From the NCBI GenBank assembly GCA_016712715.1, contig JADJQM010000001.1, positions 1,073,001-1,137,000 of the forward strand: a DNA stretch of 64,000 nt, in the 5' to 3' direction. Origin of the DNA: Rhodospirillaceae bacterium. GTDB lineage: Bacteria; Pseudomonadota; Alphaproteobacteria; Dongiales; Dongiaceae. The notes beneath the pieces are model-generated. The model was not told the origin of the DNA. It did no database searches and saw only the letters and a list, made by a program, of their open reading frames with translations. Made by a program: the position numbers and the translations under genes. Shown piece by piece: positions 49,515-58,576 of the stretch (position 1 is the stretch's first letter; each line of letters starts with the position of its first letter).

Positions 49515-50960
49515 TTGTTTAAGACGCCATCAACAGCCGCGGGCAACCCGCCCGCCCAGACGCCGCCCCTGCGGCGCCTGCTGTATCTGCCGATGGAAAT
49601 ATCGTCCCGGGAACTTGATTCGCGCCTGCTCCTGGCCGCGCTGGCCCTCAATCGCGGTTTCGAGGTTGTACTGGGTCAGAAATGGCTGATCGAACGCAAC
49701 GTCGAAGCCATGCCGCCGGGCATCTATCTTTCCAAGAGCCTGACCCAGCGCGACGCCCGCACGATCATGCGGGTCCAGGAACTCGGCTACAGCGTGGCGG
49801 CGATCGAAGAAGAGGTTCCCGGTCTCGTTACCAAGCCCGACGAATTGCGCTGGATCGCCGATGACGCGGTGCGGCACACCGATGCCATATTCATCGGCGG
49901 CGAGGTCAACACAAGTTCGATGAAGCTTCGCTTCCCCTTCGCGGCGGAGCGGATCCATATGACCATCAATCCGCGCTGGGACCTGCTGCGCCCGAACATG
50001 CGCAGCATCCACCAGGCCGAGGTCGATGCCATCCGCAAGCGCTTTGGCCGTTTTCTCCTGGTCAATACCAATCTCGGCTGGACCAACTCTGAAAAGGGTC
50101 CGGTCGACTTCATGGTCCAGGATCAGGCGCGCCAGGGAAAACTCGACCTCTCAGACCCCGCGGCGCGCTCGTTCATCGAGAACTACCTGATCATGGAAGG
50201 CGACAACCACCGCGCGGTCGTCGGCATCATCCAGCAATTGCTTGAGCGCCTGCCCGACATGTCGATCGTCCTGCGGCCGCATCCCAGCGAGCGGATCGAC
50301 ACCTGGCTCAATCACTTCAAGGGCGCACCGCGCCTTTCGGTAGTGCGCGAAGGCGCGTCCATTCCCTGGATCCTGGCATCCGAAGCTCTCATACAGACAA
50401 ATTGCACGACTGGCGTCGAGGCCATAGCACTCGATCACCCGGCACTGTGCGTCATGGCGACCGAAAGTCCGGTCGTCAGCCGCTATGTCGCCAATCGCGT
50501 CAATCCGGTGGCGCATTCAGTAGACCAGGCAGTTGCGATGCTGCTCGACCACGTAGCCGGCAAGCCAGCGCTTGCCTATACCGACGAGATGCGCGCGGCC
50601 TTTGTCGCCAGCATGAGCTTTGATCCCGATCGAATGGGCGCCCAGACAATCATGGATGCCCTCGACAACCTGCTGGCAGCGCACGCAGCACCACCGACCA
50701 CGGCAAACGATTCGGTCAGCGATTGGCGCCCCACCTGGAACTACCAATGGAGTCTCAAGGACAAGAACGTGCGTGGCACGCTGTTCCCGGATTTCGACCA
50801 CGAAATGATCATGGAGCGGCTGCGCCGAATCGCCGGGGCGCTCGGCATCAATGTCAACCCAAGCATCTATTCCTGCGGATCCAAAGTGGCGCTGCTGACG
50901 CAAAAGAATGTCAGCATGCCAACACGTCTGCAGCAATTTGTGCGCAGCAAATTCGCCTAG
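49515..50960 (+). CDS. Surface carbohydrate biosynthesis protein (glycosyltransferase-like)
   Basis: About 481 residues. The start of the domain (RRLLYLPMEISSRELDSRLLLAALALNRGFEVVLGQ) and the C-terminal half (LRPHPSERIDTWLNHFKG, TNCTTGVEAIALDHPALCV) match the bacterial surface carbohydrate biosynthesis family, which has a GT-B-like C-terminal part. The likely role is transferring or handling an activated sugar in a surface polysaccharide; the acceptor is unknown. Start TTG 49515 fits the upstream AAAGGGAA better than the TTG at 49509. It opens the run that leads to pseI. Confidence 0.75.
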   Translation: MFKTPSTAAGNPPAQTPPLRRLLYLPMEISSRELDSRLLLAALALNRGFEVVLGQKWLIERNVEAMPPGIYLSKSLTQRDARTIMRVQELGYSVAAIEEEVPGLVTKPDELRWIADDAVRHTDAIFIGGEVNTSSMKLRFPFAAERIHMTINPRWDLLRPNMRSIHQAEVDAIRKRFGRFLLVNTNLGWTNSEKGPVDFMVQDQARQGKLDLSDPAARSFIENYLIMEGDNHRAVVGIIQQLLERLPDMSIVLRPHPSERIDTWLNHFKGAPRLSVVREGASIPWILASEALIQTNCTTGVEAIALDHPALCVMATESPVVSRYVANRVNPVAHSVDQAVAMLLDHVAGKPALAYTDEMRAAFVASMSFDPDRMGAQTIMDALDNLLAAHAAPPTTANDSVSDWRPTWNYQWSLKDKNVRGTLFPDFDHEMIMERLRRIAGALGINVNPSIYSCGSKVALLTQKNVSMPTRLQQFVRSKFA

Positions 50961-50975
50961 GGCGCGTCCACCAAA

Positions 50976-51803
50976 ATGAACCTCCAGGACATTCAGCAGC
51001 ATTGGCAGAACTGGGCCCGTTCATACGGCAAGGATCTGCGCGCCACCACCAAGGGGCGTACCGCGAAGATGATCGAGATTGCCGCTATCGGCCGGGTTGT
51101 TGCGCGGGCACGGACTGAACTTGGCAGACCGCTGCGGATTCTCGAGGTCGGCTGCGGCAACGGATTCAATTGCAGTTGGGTCGCGCAAAACTTTCCCGAC
51201 TGCCATGTGACCGGCCTCGACTACATTCCCGAAATGATCGACGCTGCCAGGCTTCGCCAGGCAGAAGACGGCATCGATGCCGCCCGGCTGTCCTATCTGG
51301 TCGGCAACGCGGTCGAGCTCGACAATGTTAGCGGTCCTTTCGATCTCGTTTTCACAGATCGCTGCCTGATCAATCTCAACAGCTGGGACCTGCAGCAGAA
51401 GGCCTTTCGGTTGATGGCTGCGCTGCTCGGACCGCAAGGCTACCTGGCAACGATCGAGAATTCGTCCGAGGCCCGTGCCCGGCAAAACAGCCTGCGCGTG
51501 GCTCAAGGTCTCCAGGATCGTCCCATCGACAGTTTCAATACTTTCGTCGCGGACGGACGGTTTGAGGCGCTGGCCGACGAACTTGGCCTGCAGGTCGTTG
51601 CAACCCAGTATATCAGCACGCTGCATGACCTGTTGCTTTATGTCCTGCTGCCGATGACCAATGGCGGCATTGTCGATTACGATCATCCGCTGATCGAGGC
51701 CTCGGCCAAGCTGAATATCGACCTGACGGGATCGCTCGACCTCGATCTTGGGCCGATCGGGCAGAATCGCCTGGTCCTGTGCCAAAAGCCCGCGCGGACC
51801 TGA
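50976..51803 (+). CDS. SAM-dependent methyltransferase in nonulosonate cluster
   Basis: 275-residue class I methyltransferase. SAM-binding motif ILEVGCGNGFNCSWVAQ, then VTGLDYIPEMIDAA and FDLVFTDRCLINLNSW. The N-terminal helix MNLQDIQQHWQNWARSYG and C-terminal half are not of a family I can name. Placement 15 bp after the surface-carbohydrate gene and before HAD and Pse genes suggests sugar or glycan O- or N-methylation; this is inference. Confidence 0.78.
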   Translation: MNLQDIQQHWQNWARSYGKDLRATTKGRTAKMIEIAAIGRVVARARTELGRPLRILEVGCGNGFNCSWVAQNFPDCHVTGLDYIPEMIDAARLRQAEDGIDAARLSYLVGNAVELDNVSGPFDLVFTDRCLINLNSWDLQQKAFRLMAALLGPQGYLATIENSSEARARQNSLRVAQGLQDRPIDSFNTFVADGRFEALADELGLQVVATQYISTLHDLLLYVLLPMTNGGIVDYDHPLIEASAKLNIDLTGSLDLDLGPIGQNRLVLCQKPART

Positions 51804-51817
51804 GGCGGACTGACACG

Positions 51818-52510
51818 ATGTCCGAACCGGCATCCAGGGCAGTCACATCCCGGCGTCGCGCGCTGCTGTTGGATTTCGACGGAACGCTGGCCGATACCTT
51901 GCCCGGCTTGCGTGCCGTCTATGCCGACTTCCTCAACAGCATCGATGCGACCGGCAAGGCACCCAGCTTTGCTGAGGTGAACGGGGCCAATCTGTTCGAC
52001 CTGGTCAAGCAACTTTGCGCACAACATGCGCCTGACCGCGATGCTGCCGGCACTTGGCGCGATTACTGGGCCAGCGTTGAGTCCGCTGTGCTGGGCGCCG
52101 CACCAGCCCCGGGCGCACATCAGCTCGTTGCCTGGGCCCGCCGACAAGGCTGGCGCATCGGCATCGGTTCGGCCAGCCGAACGACCCTCATCTTGGATTG
52201 GCTGACGCGAAACGGTCTTGCGGCCGATGTCGATTGCATCGTCGGCGCAGATCTTTGTGAACGCGCTAAACCGGACCCGGCCATCTATCAGCTCCTTGTC
52301 GCCAGGCTCGGCGTCAATCATGCCGATTGCCTCGTGGTCGAGGATTCCCCCGCCGGTGTCGCATCCGCCCAGGGAGCCGGCCTGGAAGTCATTCGACTGT
52401 CGGCGGATCGGGCCCAGCGCAGCGCCGTCATGACAAGCGCGGATGTCGCCTCCCTGAGCGCGGCACTAGCCTATCTGCAGCACCGGTTCGAGCCGACGAG
52501 GGATCTTTGA
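51818..52510 (+). CDS. HAD-family phosphatase in nonulosonate cluster
   Basis: 230 residues, HAD subfamily IA (beta-phosphoglucomutase/phosphoglycolate phosphatase-like). Motif I LLLDFDGTLADT, motif II GIGSASRTT, motif III Lys in ERAKPDPAIY, motif IV VVEDSPAGVASAQGAG. It could remove a phosphate from a sugar-phosphate intermediate such as the Pse-9-phosphate of sialic-like routes, but the PseI route normally needs no such step. Start ATG 51818; its stop overlaps the TTG of the following fusion gene. Confidence 0.8.
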   Translation: MSEPASRAVTSRRRALLLDFDGTLADTLPGLRAVYADFLNSIDATGKAPSFAEVNGANLFDLVKQLCAQHAPDRDAAGTWRDYWASVESAVLGAAPAPGAHQLVAWARRQGWRIGIGSASRTTLILDWLTRNGLAADVDCIVGADLCERAKPDPAIYQLLVARLGVNHADCLVVEDSPAGVASAQGAGLEVIRLSADRAQRSAVMTSADVASLSAALAYLQHRFEPTRDL

Positions 52511-55500
52511 AGCACCCAGTTTCACTCACCCGAATCCATGGCATACCGAGCTGCAACCTGTCGGCTGGTGAGCTGACGATTCCCAGTTCCGTCGACACTC
52601 TGGCCAGAAATATCTGGGATGAGGAGATCCGACGGCGCGGGCCAGCCCTGTTCGACGGCGAGATCGTCTCCGTCGCCTCCATCGATGGCAACCGCATTGT
52701 CGGGCGGCGCGCGGAATACCGTTGGCTGCTCGCGCAATCGCGTGATGCTTCAGTCTTCAAATGGTCGCAGGTGCGCCCGTTGGCGGTCACCGGCCTGCTG
52801 TTCTGCCGGGATGGCATCGTCATCGGCCATCGCAGCAAATCGGTCTATCAGTTTCCAGGCATGGGTGAACTCGCACCGTCCGGTTCTGTCGATGTTTCCA
52901 CCTTGGACACCAATAACAGCATCAACCTGCAGGAGCAGTTGATGCAGGAGCTGCGCGAGGAAGTCGGCATCGACCCCAGCGCCGTCACCGATGTGCAACC
53001 CCTGGCGATCGTGAGCGATATCGACAGCCAGGTCTTTGACGTCTGCTTCACCCTCCGGAGCGACCTTTCCTGGGCGCAGATCCAGCAGGCCTTTGCGCAG
53101 AATGCCAGCGCCGAATACGAGCGCCTTGAAGTACTGCCGCTCGACAGTATCCAGGCTTTCCTGGTGGCCAACCAAGGCACCATGACGCCCCTGACGCTTG
53201 CCTTGCTGCAGATGGTGGTCAATGAGCGGACCCTGCTGAACCCACCCATAACGCCGCTGTCGGTCGGTCAGCCGACGCCCAGCCCGCATCGGACAGCCAT
53301 CATTGTTCAAGCCCGCAAGGGCTCGTCGCGCCTGCCTGGAAAAATTCTGCAGCAGCTTGGCGATCGGACGGTACTGGCCCATGTGATCGGTCGCCTGCGC
53401 CAGGTCAAGAATGCCGACATGGTCGTGGTCGCCACCACGACCCAGCCGGCCGACGATGAAGTGGCTGAGTTGGCAGAACGGCTCGGCGCAATCGTCTTCC
53501 GCGGCGATGAACACGATGTGCTGGGACGCTATCTGGGGGCCGCGCAGGCTGTGGACGCGGATGTGATCCTGCGCGTGACCAGTGATTGCCCGTTGATCGA
53601 TCCGGCGCTGTGCAGCGCGGTCATTGCCACCAGGGCGGATAGCGGCGCCGATTATGTTGCCAACAACATGCCGCGCCTGTTCCCGCATGGGCTGGATTGT
53701 GAGGCCTTCACCAGAGCCGCCTTGGAGCGCGCTGCCCATGACGTAACCGAATCCTATGATCGCGAGCACGTGACACCCTGGCTGCGACGCAGTCCAGAAA
53801 TTCACCGCGTGAATGTGGTTGGCCCCGGTTGGCCGGCCAATCAGCAACGCTGGACCCTGGACTATCCCGAAGATCTCGCCTTCTTCGCCCGGCTTTTTGC
53901 CGATCTGCCCAGCGAGCTGATCCCTTCCTGGCAGGAGGCACTATCGCGGATCGAGCGGATTCCGGAATTGTCGGTCACCAATGTGCGCCATCGCGTGCGA
54001 TCGGCAATGGCTGCGGACCCCGCCGCCAGCATCATCGTGTTCCGGTCGACGGCCAGCGAGATGATCGGGCTGGGTCACGCCATGCGCTGCCATGCTCTGC
54101 TCACCCGCGTCGAGGCCCTGGGGTGGCGATGCTATTGGGCAGCCACTCAGACAACGATCGATTTCCTCGGCAGCAACATACCGGCCCATGCGCTGATCCG
54201 CCTCGAAGGAACCGACAGCAGGGCGCATGCCGCCAAGATCGGCGCGACGGTCGGACAGTTTGATGTGCTGGTCATCGACGATTACGAGGTTACGGCGGAA
54301 TTTGCGACAGAAGCGCGACGATATGCCGATCGGGTCGTTTACTTCGATGATCTTGCCAATCGACAGATCAACGCCGACATCATCATCAATCCCACGCCCG
54401 GCATCCCGCCGGAGCGCTACGCGGCCTTGAACGCGCGACCCGGCCGCTTGCTGATCGGCCCCGATGCAGCACTTTTGCGTCAGCAGTTTCACGCCCGACG
54501 GGCGGCACGGCTGCACGCCTTGAAAGCCCAGGGTGACGGCAAGCCGATCGAGCGGGTGCTGGTTGCCTTCGGCGGTGTCGATCCGCTCAACGGCACCGGG
54601 CTTGCCTTGGACGTCCTTGCCCAGGAAGGCGACCTCAAGGTCGATGTCGTGCTGGGTAGTCGCGCGCCCCATATCGAGGCCGTCACGGCACAGATTGCGA
54701 AATCGGGCGATCGCTTCCGGCTGTGGACTGATGTCGCCGATATGGCGGCGATGATGGTCACCGCCGATCTCATCATCGGCGCGCCGGGCACCTCCACCTG
54801 GGAGCGTGGCTGTCTGGGCATTCCAACCGTGCTGATCGGCATCGTCGAGAATCAGCGCGACAATGCGGCCATCGTTGAACGCGCCGGCGCCGGCACCCTG
54901 GCTGGGTTTCTGACATCGGAGCCCAGGGACCTGATCGCCAGCAGATTGGCAGCGCAACTTCGCGCGCTTCGCCAGGACGGCGCCCGTTGCCGGGCCATGG
55001 CCGTGGCGGCAACGGGCCTGTGTGACGGGCGCGGCACGCAACGCGTGGTCGTGGCGCTGCTGCCGCCCAGGTCGATCCGGGACGGCCGCAAGCTTCACCT
55101 GCGGATCGTCGAGGCCAGCGACGAAGCGATGCTGATGGATTGGCAGCGTGCCCCGGAAACACGGCGTTATGCGCTCAATCCCGCCATTCCCTCCGCCGAG
55201 GAACATCACAATTGGCTGTTCGAGCGGCTGTCGGCCGTGGCGGACTGGTTTCTGATCGCCGAGGTGGATGCGCAGCCGGCGGGCTATGTACGCCTGGATT
55301 GGATCGGCGAGGACAATGGCCGTCCTGAATATCTGATTTCGATCGCCACAGCGCGGTCGCACCACCGCATGGGAATTGGCGCTGCGCTGTTGAAGGCGGT
55401 GCGGCAACTTGCGCCGGGGGCACATTTTTATGCCAAAATCCTGCCCGATAACCTAGCTTCACTGTCACTCTTCATTCGAGCAGAATACAGCCTGGCGGCG

Positions 55501-55545
55501 GATGGGTATTTCCACTCCTACCCGCCCCAGCGCAAGGAGGCCTAA
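52507..55545 (+). CDS. Four-domain protein: NUDIX + CMP-sugar synthetase + PseG-like hydrolase + PseH-like GNAT
   Basis: 1012 residues from TTG 52507 (GAGGGA upstream, overlapping the HAD stop). About 1-90: unrecognised. 90-240: NUDIX hydrolase, box LQEQLMQELREEVGI (141-155). 262-500: cytidylyltransferase of the SpsF/PseF kind, AIIVQARKGSSRLPGK (264-279), DCPLIDP (360-366). 508-850: PseG-like UDP-sugar hydrolase, FRSTASEMIGLGHAMRC and FGGVDPLNGTG. 863-1004: PseH-like N-acetyltransferase, LRIVEASDEAMLMDWQRAPETRRYA, ISIATARSHHRMGIGAALLKA. Three separate pathway steps (N-acetylation, UDP removal, CMP activation) are thus carried by one chain. The role of the NUDIX part is unknown. It overlaps pseI by one base. 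Confidence 0.85.
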   Translation: MKHPVSLTRIHGIPSCNLSAGELTIPSSVDTLARNIWDEEIRRRGPALFDGEIVSVASIDGNRIVGRRAEYRWLLAQSRDASVFKWSQVRPLAVTGLLFCRDGIVIGHRSKSVYQFPGMGELAPSGSVDVSTLDTNNSINLQEQLMQELREEVGIDPSAVTDVQPLAIVSDIDSQVFDVCFTLRSDLSWAQIQQAFAQNASAEYERLEVLPLDSIQAFLVANQGTMTPLTLALLQMVVNERTLLNPPITPLSVGQPTPSPHRTAIIVQARKGSSRLPGKILQQLGDRTVLAHVIGRLRQVKNADMVVVATTTQPADDEVAELAERLGAIVFRGDEHDVLGRYLGAAQAVDADVILRVTSDCPLIDPALCSAVIATRADSGADYVANNMPRLFPHGLDCEAFTRAALERAAHDVTESYDREHVTPWLRRSPEIHRVNVVGPGWPANQQRWTLDYPEDLAFFARLFADLPSELIPSWQEALSRIERIPELSVTNVRHRVRSAMAADPAASIIVFRSTASEMIGLGHAMRCHALLTRVEALGWRCYWAATQTTIDFLGSNIPAHALIRLEGTDSRAHAAKIGATVGQFDVLVIDDYEVTAEFATEARRYADRVVYFDDLANRQINADIIINPTPGIPPERYAALNARPGRLLIGPDAALLRQQFHARRAARLHALKAQGDGKPIERVLVAFGGVDPLNGTGLALDVLAQEGDLKVDVVLGSRAPHIEAVTAQIAKSGDRFRLWTDVADMAAMMVTADLIIGAPGTSTWERGCLGIPTVLIGIVENQRDNAAIVERAGAGTLAGFLTSEPRDLIASRLAAQLRALRQDGARCRAMAVAATGLCDGRGTQRVVVALLPPRSIRDGRKLHLRIVEASDEAMLMDWQRAPETRRYALNPAIPSAEEHHNWLFERLSAVADWFLIAEVDAQPAGYVRLDWIGEDNGRPEYLISIATARSHHRMGIGAALLKAVRQLAPGAHFYAKILPDNLASLSLFIRAEYSLAADGYFHSYPPQRKEA

Positions 55546-56600
55546 TGCAGCGCGTTACCATTGCCGGGCGGGAGATCGGCCGCGACCGCCCGCCTTACGT
55601 CATCGCCGAGCTCTCGGCCAACCACAATGGCAGCCTGGAGCGCGCCAAGGATATCCTGCGCGAGGCCAGACAAGCCGGCGCCGATGCCCTGAAGTTGCAG
55701 AGCTACCGGGCAGATACCATCACCATCGACCATGACGGCCCGGACTTCCGCGTGAAGGGCGGGCTGTGGGATGGCGCGCGCTTGTTCGACCTCTACAAGG
55801 AGGCGGCGATGCCGTGGGAATGGCACGAGCCGCTGTTTGCGCTTGGCCGCGAATTGGGGATCGCGGTGTTCAGTTCGCCCTTCGATCATACCGCGGTCGA
55901 TATGCTGGAGCAGTTGGGCGCACCCGCCTACAAGATCGCCTCGCTGGAACTTTGCGACATTCCGCTCATCCAGTATGTAGCCCGGACCGGCAAGCCGATG
56001 ATCATGTCGACCGGCGCCTCGGAACTGGGCGAGATCGCCGATGCGGTGGCGGCGGCCCGCGGTGCCGGCTGCAAGGAGCTCATCCTGCTGAAATGCACCA
56101 GCGGCTACCCGACACCGCCGGCCGAAAGCTATCTGAAGACCATTCCGCATCTTGCCGACATGTTCAATTGCGTGGTCGGCCTTTCGGATCACACGATGGG
56201 CACGGCGGTGCCGGTGGCAGCAACCGCGCTGGGTTCCGCCCTGGTCGAGAAGCACTTCACCCTTGCCCGCGCCGATGGCGGCGTCGATTCCGCCTTCAGC
56301 CTGGAGCCGGCGGAACTGAAGCAGATGATCGAGGCGATCAACGTCGCCTGGGAAGCTGTGGGCTCGGTCCATTACGGCCCGAGCGCATCGGAAGCCGGTA
56401 TCAGACCGCTGCGCCGCTCACTCTATGTCGTCAAGGACGTGAATGCAGGTGATGTCATTGGCGCGGAGCATGTGCGTTCGATCCGGCCCGGCAAGGGCCT
56501 GGCGCCGAAGCATCTGCCCGATGTGATCGGCCGCCGCGCGGCGCGTGATCTCAAACGCGGCACCGCGGTCGATTGGACCATGCTGGCTGCCACCAACTAG
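55545..56600 (+). CDS. pseI: Pseudaminic acid synthase
   Basis: NeuB-family enzyme condensing the 6-deoxy-diNAc-altrose product of PseG with phosphoenolpyruvate to give pseudaminic acid. 351 residues. YVIAELSANHNGSLERAKD, ALKLQSYRADTITI, KIASLELCDIPLI and GLSDHTMGTAVPVAATALGSALVEKHFTLARADGGVDSAFSLEP-type C-terminal barrel, then a SAF domain (LYVVKDVNAGDVIGAEHV). An excellent AAGGAGG precedes the ATG at 55545. NeuB or LegI is less likely because of the GGVDSAFSLEP segment and the pseB/pseG context. Confidence 0.94.
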   Translation: MQRVTIAGREIGRDRPPYVIAELSANHNGSLERAKDILREARQAGADALKLQSYRADTITIDHDGPDFRVKGGLWDGARLFDLYKEAAMPWEWHEPLFALGRELGIAVFSSPFDHTAVDMLEQLGAPAYKIASLELCDIPLIQYVARTGKPMIMSTGASELGEIADAVAAARGAGCKELILLKCTSGYPTPPAESYLKTIPHLADMFNCVVGLSDHTMGTAVPVAATALGSALVEKHFTLARADGGVDSAFSLEPAELKQMIEAINVAWEAVGSVHYGPSASEAGIRPLRRSLYVVKDVNAGDVIGAEHVRSIRPGKGLAPKHLPDVIGRRAARDLKRGTAVDWTMLAATN

Positions 56601-56611
56601 CAACGCGCGAG

Positions 56612-57958
56612 ATGCCCATGCCGGATTCCAGCAGTTCGACCTCGCCCTGGATTCCGGCCGACGCCGCTTCCTTCATCGAGCGGCATACTGCTCGTTATGA
56701 CGCCATGGCATTCGACGCGCTGGATGCCGAAGCGCACCGGCTGGTTGCAGCGCATGAGCAACTGGTCGATCACGACTGCATCAATCTATACGCCGGCACC
56801 AACATTCCCAATCCACGCGGCTCGGCCCTTCTCGCCTCCACCATCGGCAGCCGGCCGAACCTTGGCCATCCCGGCGCCAAGTACAACAAGGGCATGCAGC
56901 ATGCCGAACAGCTGGAGGTCATGCTCTCGACGCTGCTGAAGCGCCTGTTCAAGGCGCGTTTCGTCGAGCACCGGGTGGGTAGTGGTTCGCTTGCGAACCT
57001 CTATGCCTATATGGCGACGTGCCGGCCGGGCGATTCGATCATGGCCTTCCCTGATGCAGCGGCCGGTCACCCGACCCATCATGCCATTGGTGCGGCCGGC
57101 CTTTATGGCCTCGAGGTTCACGACGTGCCGTTTGACGTCACCCGCATGGATGTCGATGCGGATGGGCTGCGCGATGCGGCCAAGCGCATCCGGCCGAAGC
57201 TGATCATCGTCGCCGGCAGCATGTGCCTCTTCCCCTACAACCTCGCAGCCGTGCGCGCGGTGGCGGATGAGGTCGGCGCCTATGTGCTCTATGACGCCGC
57301 CCATATGGGCGGGCTCATCGCCGGCGGGGAGTTCCAGCAACCGCTGGCCGAGGGTGCCGATCTCATGACCGGCTCGACCTACAAATCCTTCGGCGGGCCA
57401 CCCTCGGGTATGATCCTCACCAACGCGCCGGAACTGGCGGAACGGCTCGACCGGATCGCCTTCCCCGGCCTCACCGCCAATTTCGATCTCGGCCGGACGG
57501 CGGCGATGATCATCGCGGTGCTGGACCTTCTGGCGTTCGGGCCGGCCTACGCCAAGGCCTGCATTGCCAACGCACGGGCCCTGGCAGCGGCCATGTCTGC
57601 CGAGGGGATCACGGTGTTCAAGCCAGCGGGCCGCGACCAGTTCACGACATCACAGCATGTGGCGCTGAATGCGATCCCCTATGGCGGGGGCAATGCGGCC
57701 AGCGCGCGGATCGAGCCCGCGAACATCCTTTTCACCAGCATCGGCCTGCCCCTGCCAGAGGTGAAGGGTGATGCCAATGGCATCCGCATCGGTACGCAGG
57801 AGATCACCCGGTGGGGCTTCACTCCGGCCGATATGGCCGAAGTGGCGGCACTCTGCGCACGGGTGCTGGTCAAGGGTGAAGCGCCGGAGCGCGTCCAAGG
57901 AGATGTGACGGCTTTCCGCCGTCAGTTCCAGGACATCCACTTCATTCGGAAAGCGTAA
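56612..57958 (+). CDS. Divergent SHMT-like PLP enzyme in nonulosonate cluster
   Basis: 448-residue fold-type I PLP enzyme related to serine hydroxymethyltransferase. SHMT-like features: NLYAGTNIPNP, PGAKYNKGMQHAEQLE, YDAAHMGGLIAGGEF with the PLP Asp/His pair, and PLP lysine in TGSTYKSFGGPPSGM where GlyA has TTTTHKTLRGPRGG. The folate-binding and N-terminal elements differ clearly from GlyA at 37195. It follows pseI by 11 bp and is the last gene of the run. A hydroxymethyl or aldol-type step on the sugar or an amino-acid substituent is possible; true activity is unknown. Confidence 0.8.
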   Translation: MPMPDSSSSTSPWIPADAASFIERHTARYDAMAFDALDAEAHRLVAAHEQLVDHDCINLYAGTNIPNPRGSALLASTIGSRPNLGHPGAKYNKGMQHAEQLEVMLSTLLKRLFKARFVEHRVGSGSLANLYAYMATCRPGDSIMAFPDAAAGHPTHHAIGAAGLYGLEVHDVPFDVTRMDVDADGLRDAAKRIRPKLIIVAGSMCLFPYNLAAVRAVADEVGAYVLYDAAHMGGLIAGGEFQQPLAEGADLMTGSTYKSFGGPPSGMILTNAPELAERLDRIAFPGLTANFDLGRTAAMIIAVLDLLAFGPAYAKACIANARALAAAMSAEGITVFKPAGRDQFTTSQHVALNAIPYGGGNAASARIEPANILFTSIGLPLPEVKGDANGIRIGTQEITRWGFTPADMAEVAALCARVLVKGEAPERVQGDVTAFRRQFQDIHFIRKA

Positions 57959-58416
57959 CCGTTAGCGGGGGCGTAATCCATCGAGGCGGCCCAGAAACGC
58001 TCCAAGCGGCGCAGGGTCAGGTTGACCCCGTCAAGCTCGCCGTCCTTGAAGGTCTCGGTATTGAGGGCCTGGAGATGCTTGTCGTACATGTCATGCATCT
58101 TCTGGACGACGGCCAATGCCTTCTCCGAGAGCTTCACATGGACGGCGCGCCGGTCATGCGGCGAGCGCTCCTGGATCAGATAGCCGTTCTCGACCATCTT
58201 CTTCACGTTATAGGAGACGTTCGAGCCGAGATAGTAGCCCCGGTTCGTCAGTTCGCCGACCGACAGCACGTCGCTGCCGATGTTGAACAGGATCATCGCC
58301 TGAACGTTGTTGAGGTCCCGGATGCCTTGCCGATCAAGATCGGCCTTGATCACTTCAAGGCATTCGCGATGCAGGCGCTCAACCAGCGCAATAGTTTCCA
58401 GATAGGCTTTTTTCAC
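57922..58416 (-). CDS. MarR-family regulator (LdtR-like)
   Basis: 164 residues. The winged-helix domain shows NNVQAMILFNIGSDVLSVGELTNRGYYLGSNVSYNVKKMVENGYLIQERSPHDRRAVHVKLSEK, close to an alphaproteobacterial group that includes LdtR, a regulator of cell-wall L,D-transpeptidation. Start taken as GTG 58416 (GGGGATTAGC upstream) because MKKAYLETIALVERLH is the usual N-terminus. Its 3' end overlaps the SHMT-like gene by 37 bp in convergent orientation. Confidence 0.83.
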   Translation of the reverse strand: MKKAYLETIALVERLHRECLEVIKADLDRQGIRDLNNVQAMILFNIGSDVLSVGELTNRGYYLGSNVSYNVKKMVENGYLIQERSPHDRRAVHVKLSEKALAVVQKMHDMYDKHLQALNTETFKDGELDGVNLTLRRLERFWAASMDYAPANGYAFRMKWMSWN

Positions 58417-58576
58417 CGCTAATCCCCAATAGCGCAGAATCACGCCAAAAACGGTCGCGATTCGGACTCAAGCTAGCTACCCATCGTAAAGCAATGGTTA
58501 ATCCCGCGCCAGCCCAGTGAAGGGGAATCTCCAAAATTTCCCGGCCTTCCGGGCCCTTAGGGCTCCCGGGCACCCT

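Noticed and set aside
52327..52506. 60-codon N-terminal extension of the Pse fusion protein
   Set aside because: It overlaps the HAD gene in another frame, is Arg/Gly-rich and lacks a ribosome-binding site; TTG 52507 with GAGGGA is a better start.
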